A DNA stretch of 64,000 nt from Atrina japonica (taxonomy: Eukaryota; Mollusca; Bivalvia; Pterioida; Pinnidae), in contig BROG01000106.1 in the NCBI GenBank assembly GCA_030159075.1, positions 1,461,001 through 1,525,000 on the forward strand. The letters run 5' to 3'. Below are positions 40,223 through 53,333 of the stretch, piece after piece (the first letter of the stretch is position 1; the number at the start of each line of letters is the position of its first letter). The notes beneath the pieces were generated by a model. It did no database searches. It was given only the letters and a program-made list of their open reading frames with translations, and was not told where the DNA came from. A program made the position numbers and the translations under genes.

Positions 40223-40334
40223 CACTATGAAATTGAAAACTGTAGATGGTAGTTAGACTAATCCATTCAAATATATTTATCAAAGTTTTGGTCATTTCCG
40301 GTGTTTTGTATAACTGCAAAGTTGTGTCATTGAA

Positions 40335-40640
40335 AATCACGGATACCAAGCATTAAATGCCAGTATGTCCAGGAGACAATATAAAAATCTGGCGAACACT
40401 GTACAAACCCGGACCTCTGGAAATCCAGAGGAATAATCAGGTACCATGGAGGAGTAAGCATCCGCTGTTGACCGGTCACACCCGCCGGTGAGACCAAGGT
40501 AAATTTTAAATGAGATAAGTGAGGAATAAATCATCGTTATGATTGGTACAGACGCTATCGAACAGTAGCTCAACATTTCATTGAGTGAAACAGTAATTGC
40601 AAGCAAGATAATCACACCGACCGTCAAATTTATCAGCGAG
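40335..40640 (-). repeat. Retroelement 3' tail module downstream of UGCG-like copy 2
   Basis: Plus strand reads GGATACCAAGCATTAAATGC, GTCCAGGAGACAATATAAAA, GGAGTAAGCATCCGCTGTTG and ACCGGTCACACCCGCCGG, then TCAACATTTCATTGAGTGAA, the RT end. Nearly full tail, inverted. Confidence 0.65.
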
Positions 40641-41129
40641 ACGTTTGTATCTGTATTTCAAATGTTCAAATGTTCAACTGTTTTTGAATACTGTCACGGT
40701 CTTGACATACCACACAAACGAAGAAGTTGAACCTACAAACTTACAAAGGCAAGTACAATCCACAAACATCCGAAGCCAAATTTTATCTACATAGATAAAG
40801 CGAATATACATATATATCGTATCTACAAAGACACATCGTACCCACAAAAACAAAAACATAATCTACAAATGCAAATCAGATCTATAGGTCAATTATATTG
40901 GTTACACGATCAGAATTAGTGCATCAGGCATTAATGTAATATCGCAGATATGTTGCCTTTTTAGAATAGCCGAATCAATGAAAATACGGATGTCGCATTT
41001 ACATTTCGAAGTGCGTTGCCATCGGGCAATTACCTCGGCCAATGAACCCTGTTTAGCTAGAAATCAATAAGACGACAGAGAGCAACACATATGCTTTTTA
41101 TCCCGATTTACTTCTGCCGATTGGGATGG

Positions 41130-42110
41130 ACGGTCAATTTCACACATCCTTTATGACAAACGTGATGATTTGAATTTTCTTATCACGTTCCCCGTTTTCA
41201 TTTCACAACTAGTAGGTTATACCAAGGCATGTTACTCTTATGAATATTTATTCTTAGAGCCAAACGACTCGCCGATGAATGACTCACACAGGGTTCGTTG
41301 TTGAACGCTAGAAATCGTCACTACAATATTACTGCATTAAACGAAATACTTCATTATCATCGAAAACTGTTGTTTCATTAAAAATGGTATTCGGAAATTT
41401 AAATACCTAGTTATTGGTTATCATAATACTTATTTCCTCCAATATAAGTCATATGTACAAAATACACTGAAGTTGATACAAAAAGATGCTTGAATTTCTA
41501 ATAGACAATATATACCCAGTGTTTGAAGACAAGATCTGTCTATTCTAGCTAGATGTTGCTTTTAATTTGACATTTAGAGTAGAAATGAAAGCCACCACAG
41601 AATTTAATGGACGCTTACTGTTTGGTCATTTGACTTGCTATAGACATAGACAAGAAATTAGCAACCAGCGTATACGACGAACGTAATGATTTTGGCTTTC
41701 CTACTGTTAACTTTTCGCATCTCAGTAGTGATATCCCTTTTAGCCTGCATATTGTGTTGATATATCACAGATGATCCGATATGGCAGAACGTGTGCAACA
41801 TATGAACATTTCAAACACATAGGCAAACTACTTACTGATAAATTTCTGTCACAGGGACATCAAGAATAGTGTTTAATGTCAAATTTCGAAAATTTTATGG
41901 TCGGTATAGTGATCTTGTTTACAATTACCGTGTTTCACCGAGTGAAATATTGAACTGCCTTTCCGATAGCGGTTTTTGAATCGTGTTTACCGATTATAAC
42001 GAAGATCCAGTCACTTATAACAGCTCTGGAGGTCAACCAATTTGTGTAGTCCTATGAACCTTCTGTTCATAAATACTTTGGTATCTGTAATTTTTACATT
42101 AATGAGAATT
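41130..42110 (+). pseudogene. Two decayed Penelope-like RT relics plus tail
   Basis: ILYDKRDDLNFLI near 41.15 kb and ISQLVGYTKACYSYE near 41.21 kb, then a second start NGIRKFKYLVIGYHNTYF at about 41.38 kb, KFYGRYSDLVYNY near 41.89 kb and the tail motif TACTTTGGTATCTG near 42.08 kb. Numerous stops and frameshifts. Same family as the intron 1 copy. Confidence 0.7.
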
Positions 42111-43159
42111 TCCACTTTTAAGTAAAATACACTTCCATATCCAAGTAATTGTAAAGTTCAAAAAGACTTAGCGTGTATCTGTCAGAATTGTTTATTTAAT
42201 CTGATTACAGGATACGAAAAGGAAAACAAAAATCTAATATCGAACAAAATCTGAAGTATCCTGAAATAAATAAAAAATAACAATTTTTACACAATAAACT
42301 TATAATTTTCACTTTAAATTGATGTTATGATGTCCAATTCATCAGAAATTACTAAATACAGGTTAAACGATATTTAAATATTAAAATTTTGGCAAATCCC
42401 ACTACAATCGGGCAACTGATATCAACTTCGCGTCATTCATACTCGCCTAAAGATATGCATTATAAATGAAATTACTTCATAAAACCGATATGGAAGATTT
42501 CACGCAGTGTTACATGATGCTAGGTACATCGGTATTTCTTGCAACACGTTTTCCTCGAGTTAGAATAAATATGGAAATTTTCTTCGATATGTTTTAATTG
42601 ACTATACGTTTAGATAATACTTGACAAGTAACATCTGATGATAAAAGTAATAAGATTTTACAAAGAAGACAATGGTATATATTCTCTAAGCGTACACATA
42701 TCCATTGGTAACGTCTACGCATTTTTCAAACATTCTTGTCGAAACGCGGAAAACAACAAACACAAATGGAATGGGTCGTGTACATGTAATGGATAGCTGT
42801 TGTGAAGCATCCTTTGGCTAGAAGACTCCTTAATAGCAGTCGTAAGACGCGTTCAAACGACAAGATGCATTAATTTGTACTTAAAACCCACGTACCTGGC
42901 AAATTTAGTGAATTATGCAAATCATATTTTGTGTTAATTAAGGTGACTATGACATTTAACTCAATGACCTTGAAATTTTGTCCTGACCCTCAATTAAGTA
43001 TATAAAACATTCTTATATATCTTTGTATACACATTTTAAGTTAATGTAACTATGGAAACGAACTATCTGCGTGTTCTGTGACCAAGAAGTGATTGCTGAG
43101 TTGGAAGGATGAAAGACTACTAATAAAATTTAATGTCCTCCAAAGGGAAGTATCAGTAT
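42111..43159. other. Intergenic
   Basis: AT-rich, nothing recognised; frames near 43.1-43.4 kb belong to the M2 MITE. Confidence 0.5.
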
Positions 43160-43380
43160 GCAAAAAAAAAACAAAACCAAAACACAAATACTCAAATTTC
43201 ACAAATTTTCGGCCACTTGGCCTTTATCAAGTGAAAGACGACAATATGTATATCAGTTACATAGTATTAGGTCTGCACAATACAAAGCTCCAGTGCAAAT
43301 CAGTAAATTTCGTCTTTCACTTGATAAAGGCCAAGTGGTTGGAAATTTGAGTATTTTTCTGTTTTTTGTTTTTTTTTTAA
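43160..43380. mobile_element. Fold-back MITE, family M2, copy 1
   Basis: Left arm CACTTGGCCTTTATCAAGTG, AAAGACGA at 43214-43241; right arm TCGTCTTTCACTTGATAAAG then GCCAAGTGG at 43310-43338. Ends are A-rich left and T-rich right, also complementary. Preceded by CAAAGGGAAGTATCAGTATG, shared with copy 2. Confidence 0.65.
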
Positions 43381-43657
43381 TATGTAATAGTTACAACAGA
43401 CAAAGCCTCACAACATAGTTTGTTTGCAAGGCACACAAATATAATTGTCTATTACAAAACCAGCGTTTGATACCAATTTTGGTAATTAAACTTACAAATG
43501 TAGCCCACTTTCAAATGAAGAAATCCTTCAAAATCATATACATGTATGTTAATATTAAGAACTTTTGATGTATATACAACCGAATACTGATTAAAGTATA
43601 TAGTAGGATTCCGCTTATCTTTCACCAAAATTTTAAATATACTCCTTACTATTATTT

Positions 43658-43900
43658 GGCGCCTCCGTGGCCAAGTGTTTAGAACATCTCAGTTTAAAAC
43701 CTCTAGTCTAAGCGGGTTTGAGCCCTCCTGAAACCTAAGCTCATTTTGTAAGGAAGTTTGCCAGTTTATTAGAGGAAAGTCAATGATACACTGTAACCCA
43801 TTTTTCTCCTCCACCATTAAAGCAATATGAGCTGTCGTAGGTGAAAAATTTTATATGCCCATTTTATGTAATGTTTCATTTCATAATATCCCAAAGAGAC
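43658..43900 (+). mobile_element. tRNA-derived SINE, family A, second copy
   Basis: Head GCGCCTCCGTGGCCAAGTGT and GGGTTTGAGCCCTCC, body GTTTGCCAGTTTATTAGAGG and TTCTCCTCCACCATTAAAGC, matching the 12 kb copy. Confidence 0.65.
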
Positions 43901-44919
43901 CATCTGGTGGTTAGAATAACAAATGCATGCGTATAATTGCAACAATCTTGCCAAATGTAACCCGTAATATCAGTTATAGTTTGTCCTCCATTACTTTGAG
44001 CATTGCAAATTAACTTTCGGTATTATTTTACGTTTACGAAGATTATCGACTGTTGAATAAACACATGCTATTTTAATTAGTACGTATTCTATTCTTATTA
44101 CCATTTGCGTTTACTTTTGTACATCATCTTTTTCATACCTAAAGCAGGCAAAGTTGGTCTTTTCCGTCATTTCAAAACATTCGTTTCTGAGCATGTCCAC
44201 GTGCCGGGTATATCGTGTGACCTCGACCAATTTTTAACTCGTCCCATCGCATTCTCGGCTTTATCATTCTTGATACATGATAATGCATTGACCAAATCCA
44301 CCGAACATTGCTGCACGATTGTAAAGCATGCGGTATGCATAGTTTTCACATTTATATTGTTTTGATTTTGGCAATGTCAACATTCGGGGTAACATTAAAG
44401 ATTGGAAAATTTTCTTTTAGTGACTTAATATTTTTATTCATATATTTATCCGATTTTCTTCAGGTATTTACAATTCACATACTTTACATGATACATGAAC
44501 TTTTCAATAAAACTGTATTTTAAAAGTAAATGAGCAATGGACAATATAAAACACACGAAAATCGACCGACTTTAACATACGCCGATTGTGTCAGATGCCG
44601 AGATTGCCAATAGACCGAGCGCGTACAGGGCCGAGACCCCCTGACTGAATTACTAAGTACATTTGATATTACCAAAGAATTTGAAATCTGAAAGGTCAAT
44701 GCATACGGAAATACAGCTGGACTTTTTAAGGTATGGAAAAACTTAGATTCTAATAAAACAAATAATTTCCAAAAGATCTTTCACAACATTTCACATGTTT
44801 TTTAATGTATTTGAACACACATTTTATCATATTCTCGACTTTATGTCGGGGGACAAAAATAATCATTGTGAAAGCTTATATCGCTTTAAGAACTTGCCGC
44901 CAGCCCGCCATTCAAACAA
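43901..44919. other. Intergenic
   Basis: Overlapping 60-86-codon frames at 44105-44365 on both strands are of slightly higher GC than the surroundings but have no motif I recognise; possible ancient repeat or exon relic. Confidence 0.4.
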
Positions 44920-45765
44920 AACAAAACAAAAACACTGAATGTGGTTAAGGAGAAACTTCAGCACTATTGTACAGTTGCTTATTCCATATGTGAATGGGGA
45001 TTCCGAAATATTAAAAACACGTTTGGCAAATGAAAAATTGGCTCCATACACAACTTTTTTTTCACTAAAGTAATACTTAACATTTAAATACCTAGTTTAC
45101 CTACATTTTATGATCAACAATATATATATAATGTTTGGAGACTGGGTATTTCTACAAGCTGTCGGCGATCCAATGAGAACCAATATTACCAATTTATATA
45201 ACGACCTGTTTCTTAAATTATTTGAAATGTGATGGTTTTGGTTTTCATATTGTCAACTTCAAACATTTAAGTATTAATGTCCAATTTCTGCATATGTCAC
45301 CTGATTACATCTCACAGATGATCCGACATATACCATAGCATGATCATCATATGAACATCTCATACAGAGGCAAACTACTTACTGATAAGTTGGTCACAAT
45401 GATATCGGGAATCGTGTTTAACGTCAACATTCGGCAAATTTTACGGTCGGTATAATGACCTTGTTTGCAATTACAATATTTCAATAAATAATCTAAGTAA
45501 CCCCTTCTACTGTTGTTTTTCTATTCTGATTTTCATGAGGGATTATTAATCACTTATTTCATCTCATTTAACTCTGGACTTGTACAGCATGTGATCGGTC
45601 AACAGGGGATGCTCACTCCTCTATTGCACCTGATCCCATCTCTGTATTTTACAGGTCAATGTTTATCCAATGTTCACCATTTTTGTACATGTATGTCGTC
45701 TCCTGGACCTCACTACGATTAATAATTTGGTATATGTGATTTGTACATGTCAACTTAATATAATA
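44920..45765 (+). pseudogene. Decayed Penelope-like RT relic plus 3' tail
   Basis: KEKLQHYCTVAYS near 44.95 kb, remnants of the RT palm near 45.15 kb, FGKFYGRYNDLVCNY near 45.44 kb, then the tail module with GTGATCGGTCAACAGGGGAT at 45591 and CTCCTGGACCTCACTACG at 45699. Multiple stops. Plus orientation. Confidence 0.65.
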
Positions 45766-47074
45766 TTGTAAACCAACTTTGAAAGAAATATGTCAGTGGT
45801 TCTTGAATAGATATTGAAAAATTAATGGATGGACGAAACAGCTAGTTATATATATATACTCGTGAAGAGGAAAACCTTGATATTACGTTCCACATTAGAA
45901 ACCAAACAAATGAACTGTCAAAGAGGTGATTGCATGTGGTATAACATGGTGCTGTAACAAACTGCCCATGTAGGCATTGACAAGAGATTGAATCAAGTAT
46001 TACAACCTACAACAATTGTATGATAATTTTTACAACTCAGAAACATTTCACTATGATTATTGATATCATTACATGTATCGTTTATTTGTAAATTTTAGCA
46101 TCTGCTCTCATTTTTCGGTAAATAACATACTTCACAGTTGAAACATATAATTATATATATATTCCATACAGAGATTCCAAGTACATGTTCATTTTAATTT
46201 GTAAGATAAAATATGGTCTTTTTCATATAAACACTCACAAATAGTACAACACATAAAAATTCTTACTTTATCCATACTGACACATTCAGAGAAGCATTGA
46301 CAGAAATACAGAAGAGACCAACAGATTAACAAAATTACTATAATATATGAGAGCATTTCAAGGAAATAATAAACATGAGTCTTACGAGTGATTGCACCTT
46401 GGGAACAAAAATGTCTACACGTATCAATGGACATGACCAAGAACAATTTGAGATATCTTATTTACTGAGATTGTATGGAACGGATGTACAGATAATGATA
46501 ACCTTTGAAGCAATTCACGTTGTAGTATTACAAATATCCCTGCCATGTATCAATTAATGTATCATTAAATGATAAAAACAATTATTTGCTATTTTGGAAA
46601 ACACACGCCTAATGTTACTTTGTATACAAAAGTATGATTTAAATAAGAAAAAAATAATTATTTATTATGCAACTCAATACCGGATTAAATGATTTTTTAA
46701 AATGTGTGAAATGATAAATTAATGGATGTGGCCAGGGTTTAATTTCACTGGTCATAATTTTCAGGAATTATATTTTTACTGAAAAGATTTCGTTTTTTGA
46801 TACATATATAGGGGTGACCTAAAATGACATCAGATCATTTAAAAAATATCCGTTATATATAAGGTACATGTAGAAATTGATTTAAAAACAATTAAAATTT
46901 CTTAAATTCACGGATTTTTCAACACTTGTCAATACAGCAGATATTAACACATCGAGTTAATTCCCCTTGTGCAGTAGATTTATCGATATAATTATATAAT
47001 ATAATATTATATATGTATATATATATATAATCAAATTTCCTATAGATTTAGACTAACGGTGGATGCTAAATATC
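45766..47074. other. Intergenic
   Basis: Chance frames only; short TA runs near 45.85, 46.15 and 47.0 kb. Confidence 0.5.
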
Positions 47075-47340
47075 AATTTCAATAATTACCTTATTACTTT
47101 ATATTTTGTGAAAACAAGTCAGATCCAGTGGTGTATGCATGTAAACATAGTGAGGTCGAATTAATCAATAGAAAATGAATAATTGTTAAACAGGATTTCT
47201 AAAGCAATTTTAACAAACTGTATAGCAATTTAATAATTTTTATATCGTTCTTATTTGTCACAGTACATCAATCTTAGTAAAACAAAAAGAAAAATAGTTT
47301 TTGAAAACAACACAACTAATGCCCGTTTTAAAATTTTGGC
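47075..47340 (+). mobile_element. Long-TIR hairpin MITE, family M1, copy 3 (5'-degraded)
   Basis: TATATTTTGTGAAAACAAGT, CAGATCCAGTGGTGTATGCA and ACACAACTAATGCCCGTTTT mark the internal part and right end. The left end is not recognisable. Confidence 0.5.
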
Positions 47341-48289
47341 ACTAAAATCAAAGGTTCCACATATTTCTGTATATTACTAGACTAATAAAAATGATTAAAG
47401 TTACCTACGGATGTTGACCATCGTTAAGACCCCATTTAGAAATAAAACTATATCACCTATTATCGTATAATAGCAATATTTAAGGTTATAAATACAGATT
47501 GCATAGAAGAAAAATTTGGTGATTAACTCATCTGTAATCGCTATCAAAGAATGACTTGGCCATAATTAGATTAATCCCAGAGAAAAACGAAAAACAAACA
47601 AAGCTATCAACAACAATAACTACAACAACAACAACAAACAAACAACAGCACAATAACAACTGTAAAAACAAACAGAATATAAAAACATTTTTGAAAAAAA
47701 ATATATTATGACGTGTGTTATGCCAGACAAAAAACATTTGGTCTACAATACATACAGAACTAATGTCATTTTAAAAATTATATTGCTTACATTCTAATTT
47801 ATTTTTATTCCTTTCCTACCAAAAATGAATGATACAATTCAACTAATATCTTTTTCTAATTAAAAGTATATTTATTGTAAATTAATGTTTGTTTTCTAAA
47901 TGTACAAAACAAAACAATGCAGAAGCCGAAACATCACAGAAAAGAAGTATATATTTATTAAACAAATGTACTTTAAAAGTATTATGATGTTTGGCCAAAA
48001 GTAAATCTTTATCAACCATACCTTAAATATTATTTGATAAAAAATACTGTCAACAGATCTAACCATAAAAAAACAAACAACAAATCAACAAAACAAACAA
48101 AGCTCAAAACAGTTCACCAGAAATCAATAGTACTCAAGTATTGCAAAGTTGTATATGTAAAAAGTTTTTTTTATCAAAAAGAAAGTCACATATAGTAATA
48201 ACAAACCACATATCTTCCAATATCTAGGATATAACAAAATTTTCGAAATGTTGAAATAGATTAGGAATAAATAAACAAACTATCAATAG
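47341..48289. other. Intergenic
   Basis: CAA-rich patch at 47600-47650; no gene seen. Confidence 0.5.
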
Positions 48290-48468
48290 ATAACTGACCT
48301 ATCGCCAAATGCCCGACACAACACCTTTTGGCAGACTTTTCAATTATGTCGTCACAATTAAATGGCCCATCAAACACATGTGATTATGACATCAAAATTG
48401 AATGACGTCAAAAATGCACATGGACAGCCATGTGTCGGACACTTGGCGATAGGTCAATTGATAGGTGA
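48290..48468. mobile_element. Fold-back MITE (TTGACCTATCGCCAA ends)
   Basis: Left ACTGACCTATCGCCAAATGC then CCGACACA; right complement ATTGACCTATCGCCAAGTGT then CCGACACA. About 175 bp, palindromic with a GACGTCA-containing interior. Confidence 0.65.
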
Positions 48469-48794
48469 GATGCAAGTGTTTCATATTGAAATGTAGATTA
48501 AAAGATAGTTAAACTGACAAATATTATATGATATATCAGACATGATATGAAATATAAAAGAGTTATTTATACAAATTGTTTAGTCATAATAACTACAGAG
48601 TGACCGGGAAGTGACATAAGATATATAATTATAATTCTATAGAGTAAATGCATATATACATAACATAAAATTTGACATATAGAGAATTCTAATTTTGTTG
48701 CCATGACAGTGTACAATTATTGTATCCATACAACAGTAACTCTATCCATACAAATTTTTTTAAGATATTCGTGATATTAGGGAACACCCTGCAC

Positions 48795-49215
48795 ATATAA
48801 TCTGGTCACTATAATGATAGCAATAACCAAAGTTCTTAATACATACACCCTATTTATTTAATTTACAGAATGTGGAGGAGTACAAACATCCTAGTTGATA
48901 TAATGAGAAATAATTGTTTTATGTCACACTTGGTTGTAAGGTAGATTTTAATGGAGGAGGCGAAAAACCCATTTATAATGAATCAAGGAGACCAACAACC
49001 TTCTACAAGAAAGTAATAATATGTACTTATCCCTTCATACATACATCCTATTCATGGCAGATAAAGGATCCGGAACACTCAATACGTACAACCTAGCCAC
49101 TATAAATGATATCATGTACTCTATACCTACAACCTATTACTAAAGTCCATTACATACATTCTAGTTACTATAGTGATAATACGCACTGGAGTCCGTAATA
49201 CATACACCTATTCGT
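48795..49215. repeat. Degenerate repeat 3' of SLC23, interrupted by a SINE fragment
   Basis: Recurring phrases of the type GTCCATTACATACATTCTAG and TTACTATAGTGATAATA, about 50 bp apart; family A SINE debris sits between units. Presumed 3' UTR or flank. Confidence 0.5.
48925..49010 (-). repeat. SINE family A body fragment
   Basis: Minus strand: TTTCTTGTAGAAGGTTGTTG then GTCTCC...CCTCCTCCATTAAAA, homologous to the family A body; no tRNA head. Located in the presumed 3' flank of SLC23. Confidence 0.5.
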
Positions 49216-49568
49216 CAGTCATTTCTCGTAAAAGATCCCAATGATAACCCAGAATATGAACACACAAGTCCCTAACATAAGTCCACAACAATTACTTAAA
49301 GTGCCTTTCTAAAACAAAAAGTTTTAAGAATCATTGAAACCCTAACAGAAAATGAAGTGTATAAAAATAGAGTCCAAAATGTGTATGTTCATTGCCATAA
49401 GAAAATATTTACAATGACATGCATGTCATATAATGACTGAACACACAACGCCAGAATAACTTGGTGATAATTATGACCATGATTAATTTATACGCTCTTC
49501 TTTGTTATCAATACATGTGGGATTGGTTTGATTGTTTAAATATTGTACTTATAATCCCATGTTTGACA

Positions 49569-49795
49569 TTAAAAATTTGTAGAATCTATTTCTTTAACAT
49601 TACGTTTCTTTTTAATTGGAATATCATCCATTGGGTCTGGAAGAAATGGAATGTATTTCAATACTTTCAGATTTCTCCATCGCATTGGAAACAGAGGTTC
49701 GTAAATCTCTATGGTACCTCCATCTACATCCATACTAACTGTACTTTCGGACTGAATGTTCTGCCACGCAGTTATCCCCCTCTCTTCTTTTGTTC
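49569..49795 (-). CDS. SLC23: SLC23 terminal exon 11
   Basis: Acceptor GTACCAG before 49795. Encodes GTKEERGITAW, then a C-terminal tail with LKYIPFLPDP and basic IKKKRNVKE, stop TAA at 49571-49569. GTxEERG and the YLP-type tail are family traits. Confidence 0.9.
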
Positions 49796-52700
49796 CTGGT
49801 ACACAAAATGAAATTCAGTATAGACAGTTTATGAAGCTCACCACATGACAAATTATACATCCCCTCAACTCACATGACCGCAACCTTCCCCCTTCACCAA
49901 AACTTAAAAAATAGAGAAAGTCCATTTAAAGAAATATCAGCATCTAATCTATAGCATGTGCTAAGAATCATAAGATGCATCAGCCATACAACTATTGCTG
50001 ATGTGTGAGCTCTAGAACTATATAAACCACTGATAACAGAAATGTCCAATATTTACTCCTAGTAAGGCAGACCAATAACAAGAATATGATATAATAAAAT
50101 CATTATGAATTATCAAATGTCCTAAATCAGCAATCTAATTCATTCTATCCTTGTTTCTGATATAAAATAAGATTTGCCATCAATAAAATCTGTATCTTTA
50201 ACTTAAGGACAAATAATTTTATTACGTTTATCATTGTTTGAAATAAGAATATAATATGAAATAAGAATGTTTTGTTTAAATTCAACTCTAAAAAAAAACT
50301 TTCTTTTAAAACTGTCCATGAAAATTATATTGATACATATCTGAAAAATTTAAGTACAAATGTCAAGAAACATATTCATTATTATTGTTATTCTCTGATT
50401 GTCTTACCTGGCAGTGTATTGTCCAGAAAGCACGCCAAAACAGCACCTGTTAAATTGGCATTTCCCAATATTGTTCTCAAAATTCGATCTGCATCTTCAT
50501 TACCTGCAAAAATGAAAACAGAAACTGTTGTAAACACATATTACATACAAAAAAGAATGCAATTTGAAAATGTTTAATGCTTGATGACAATTGCGTTCAC
50601 CTTTGACTTATATAGCACTTGTGCATTTTAATCACATAGGTAAATTTTGATTTGTTTTTTGTAGTGTTGATTTTGAGTCTTTTGCCTTACCTTTTGCTCG
50701 CTGAAACTTTACCAAGCTGGGAAACGTGTCTTTTGAGTGATATTATAAAGAATGGTAAGGGTTTTCTTTCATAACTCCATAACCATTGGTGGTAAGTGAG
50801 TTTGCTGACCACTCGGCCGAGATTATATAACATTTTTCCTTGTTCAACTAAATTTAATCCTGGTCTCTACCAATGTAATATAAAATAATGATTATAACAC
50901 AAATTCTAATTGGTAGAAATCAAGTTCGATTTGGTGTCCATAGTGAAAACCCTTGACTCATACACCCCTAAGGACATATTTGAACTGGTTTGTTTTCATT
51001 GGTTTGCAGTAGAGTCTATTATTTTCAAGGGTTGATGAGTTAAGCCCTGGACTACACAGGCATCCATGTAATGCAGATAAGAGAGAAAAATTACCTGTCT
51101 GTATTCCGTCTGGTCTATTCTCCACCCAGTACGGCACCATGAGTCCAACAAGGAGTGAAACACCGATGACAGCAAGATTACGGGTTGATGTCAAGTTAAC
51201 ATAATGAAGATTTGATATCACAACTCCAATGAACATCCCAAACATAGTAATCAAGGCTCCTCCTAGTACTGGATGAGGTATTGTTATAAATACGGCTGAA
51301 AATTTACCCACCAGACCAAATCCTATATAAATTATACCACACAGCAAGAATACTTGTCGGCTTCCAACCTAAACAATGTCAAAATGATAAAAGTTTTATT
51401 TCACAACTGTTTATAACAGATAATAATACATATATATTACTTTGTGTACGTTATGTATTTACACGAAGCAAGTATACAGTGTACACTAGAATAAATTTTA
51501 TAACATGACTGTAAATAATGATTTTAAATCATAATCATATTGACTCAATGCTGGGAGACTCTGATTTTTAAAATGTCATACCAATAAATAGATACTGAGA
51601 TTTTTTAACACATAACTCTACTAAAATTCATATAACTTGGTGGGGTAGAGTCCTGCGAACCATTTCTTCATCTGGACAAATTTAAATTTTAAGAAATACA
51701 TTAGAATAACACTGGCAAGATTAACCATTCCTACTTGTTATCTTACATAAGCTTACCTAGTTGAAAGTACACTGTTTTTCCTGTGAAGTCTGTATTAACC
51801 GAAAAATGAATAGTATTGACCGAATCATAATCAAGAGGTTACTTCATCCCGCCAATAATGTGAATAAAAATATTCAGATTAAGAAGAAGCAAAGTGTAAT
51901 TCATAAATATCAAAAACATAATACAACACTTAATTTGTACACTGAATTCTGTTACCTAGATACATTACCTTGGTAATGCCAACAGCACCAACATTCCCTC
52001 CATACGTTGAGGTTGCATGTCCACATCCAACAATACCTGACAGGAAGGTACAAAGACCCTCTATTGCTATACCTCTGTTGATCGCATGATTTGGAGGTGG
52101 AGGAACGTGGCAAGTTTTAGCACATGCATAGTAATCACCTATCGAATCTAATATAGATATCAGCGTTGCAATAAGAAATCCTGCCAACACACTAACACTA
52201 AAACCAGGTGCTCCGAACTGACCTATGAATGAGATAAAAAGAAAGACTGACAATATGCAAAGAATGATTAGTTTGTTTTGGGTTATTGTGTCACCCCTTC
52301 ATCATTCTAACCTTCTGGATCTCTTATTTATATTTCTTCAATATGTCTAAGTAGACAATGAATGTGGTGAAAATAAACCAGAGGCCCAAGGGGCCTTAAG
52401 TCGCTCACCTGGCAAAATTGGTCAACATTGCAAAAAACGTAAAGAATGTGTAACAGATAAAATGGCTAATAAACATGAAAAACAGTAGGCTAATTGGGCC
52501 TTACTAATCACCAGAGTGAAATGTAGTTTACTGACAATATACTGAAAAGCAACCAAAAGCATAAAAAATTCATCGAAAAGGAGAATTTACTTGCATAAGG
52601 GTAGACTTTCCTTGCTGACTTTTTTATAGATCTTTCAAGATATTGTGCATCAACAGTTGAAAACATGCAAAATCCATTCAAAAGTGGAAATAACTTTCAC

Positions 52701-53300
52701 TGTGTAGTGATCACTGGATAATAGGGAAAAACAGTCCAAAACATGAAAAAATCCACTTAAAAGGGGAAATAACTCCAATAAGGAAAATGACAATTTCATT
52801 CCTGTTGACCTTTTTGCTTCTTTCTCTTTCTCTCCATCTATTGTACTTTTCAAGATAATAGGACAAAACTGTCAAAAACATAATAAATCAAATAAAAGGG
52901 AAAATAACTCTCATAAGGGTCGACCTGACAATTTCGGCTCTATTGATTTTTTGTAGATCTTTGCAAGCTGAACATTTTTACTTCTTTTTCTTTCACTCTT
53001 CCTATTATACTTTTCAAGATAATGTCAAAAACTTGAAAAAAAAAATCCACAAAAAAGGAGAAATAACTCCCATAAGCTAGACCCAACAATTTCCATCAAA
53101 GTGAAATATTTATAACTTTTTGCTCATTCAGGGCTTAAAGAAAATTTTAAATCCACTGAGCACAGTGCACAGTGGCTTTTTAAATTCACTCAACAATTGG
53201 GCAAATTTGCTCAGCACCTATCACAAGTGAAAATTATTTCTGAGGTAAAGAATACGAGATTTATGAAGATTAATCATTTGAAACTTGAGTTCTCAACAGC

Positions 53301-53333
<33 letters not shown>

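Noticed and set aside
44105..44365. Small novel gene at 44.1-44.4 kb
   Set aside because: Open on both strands but no motif, no splice signals and no support; left as unexplained.
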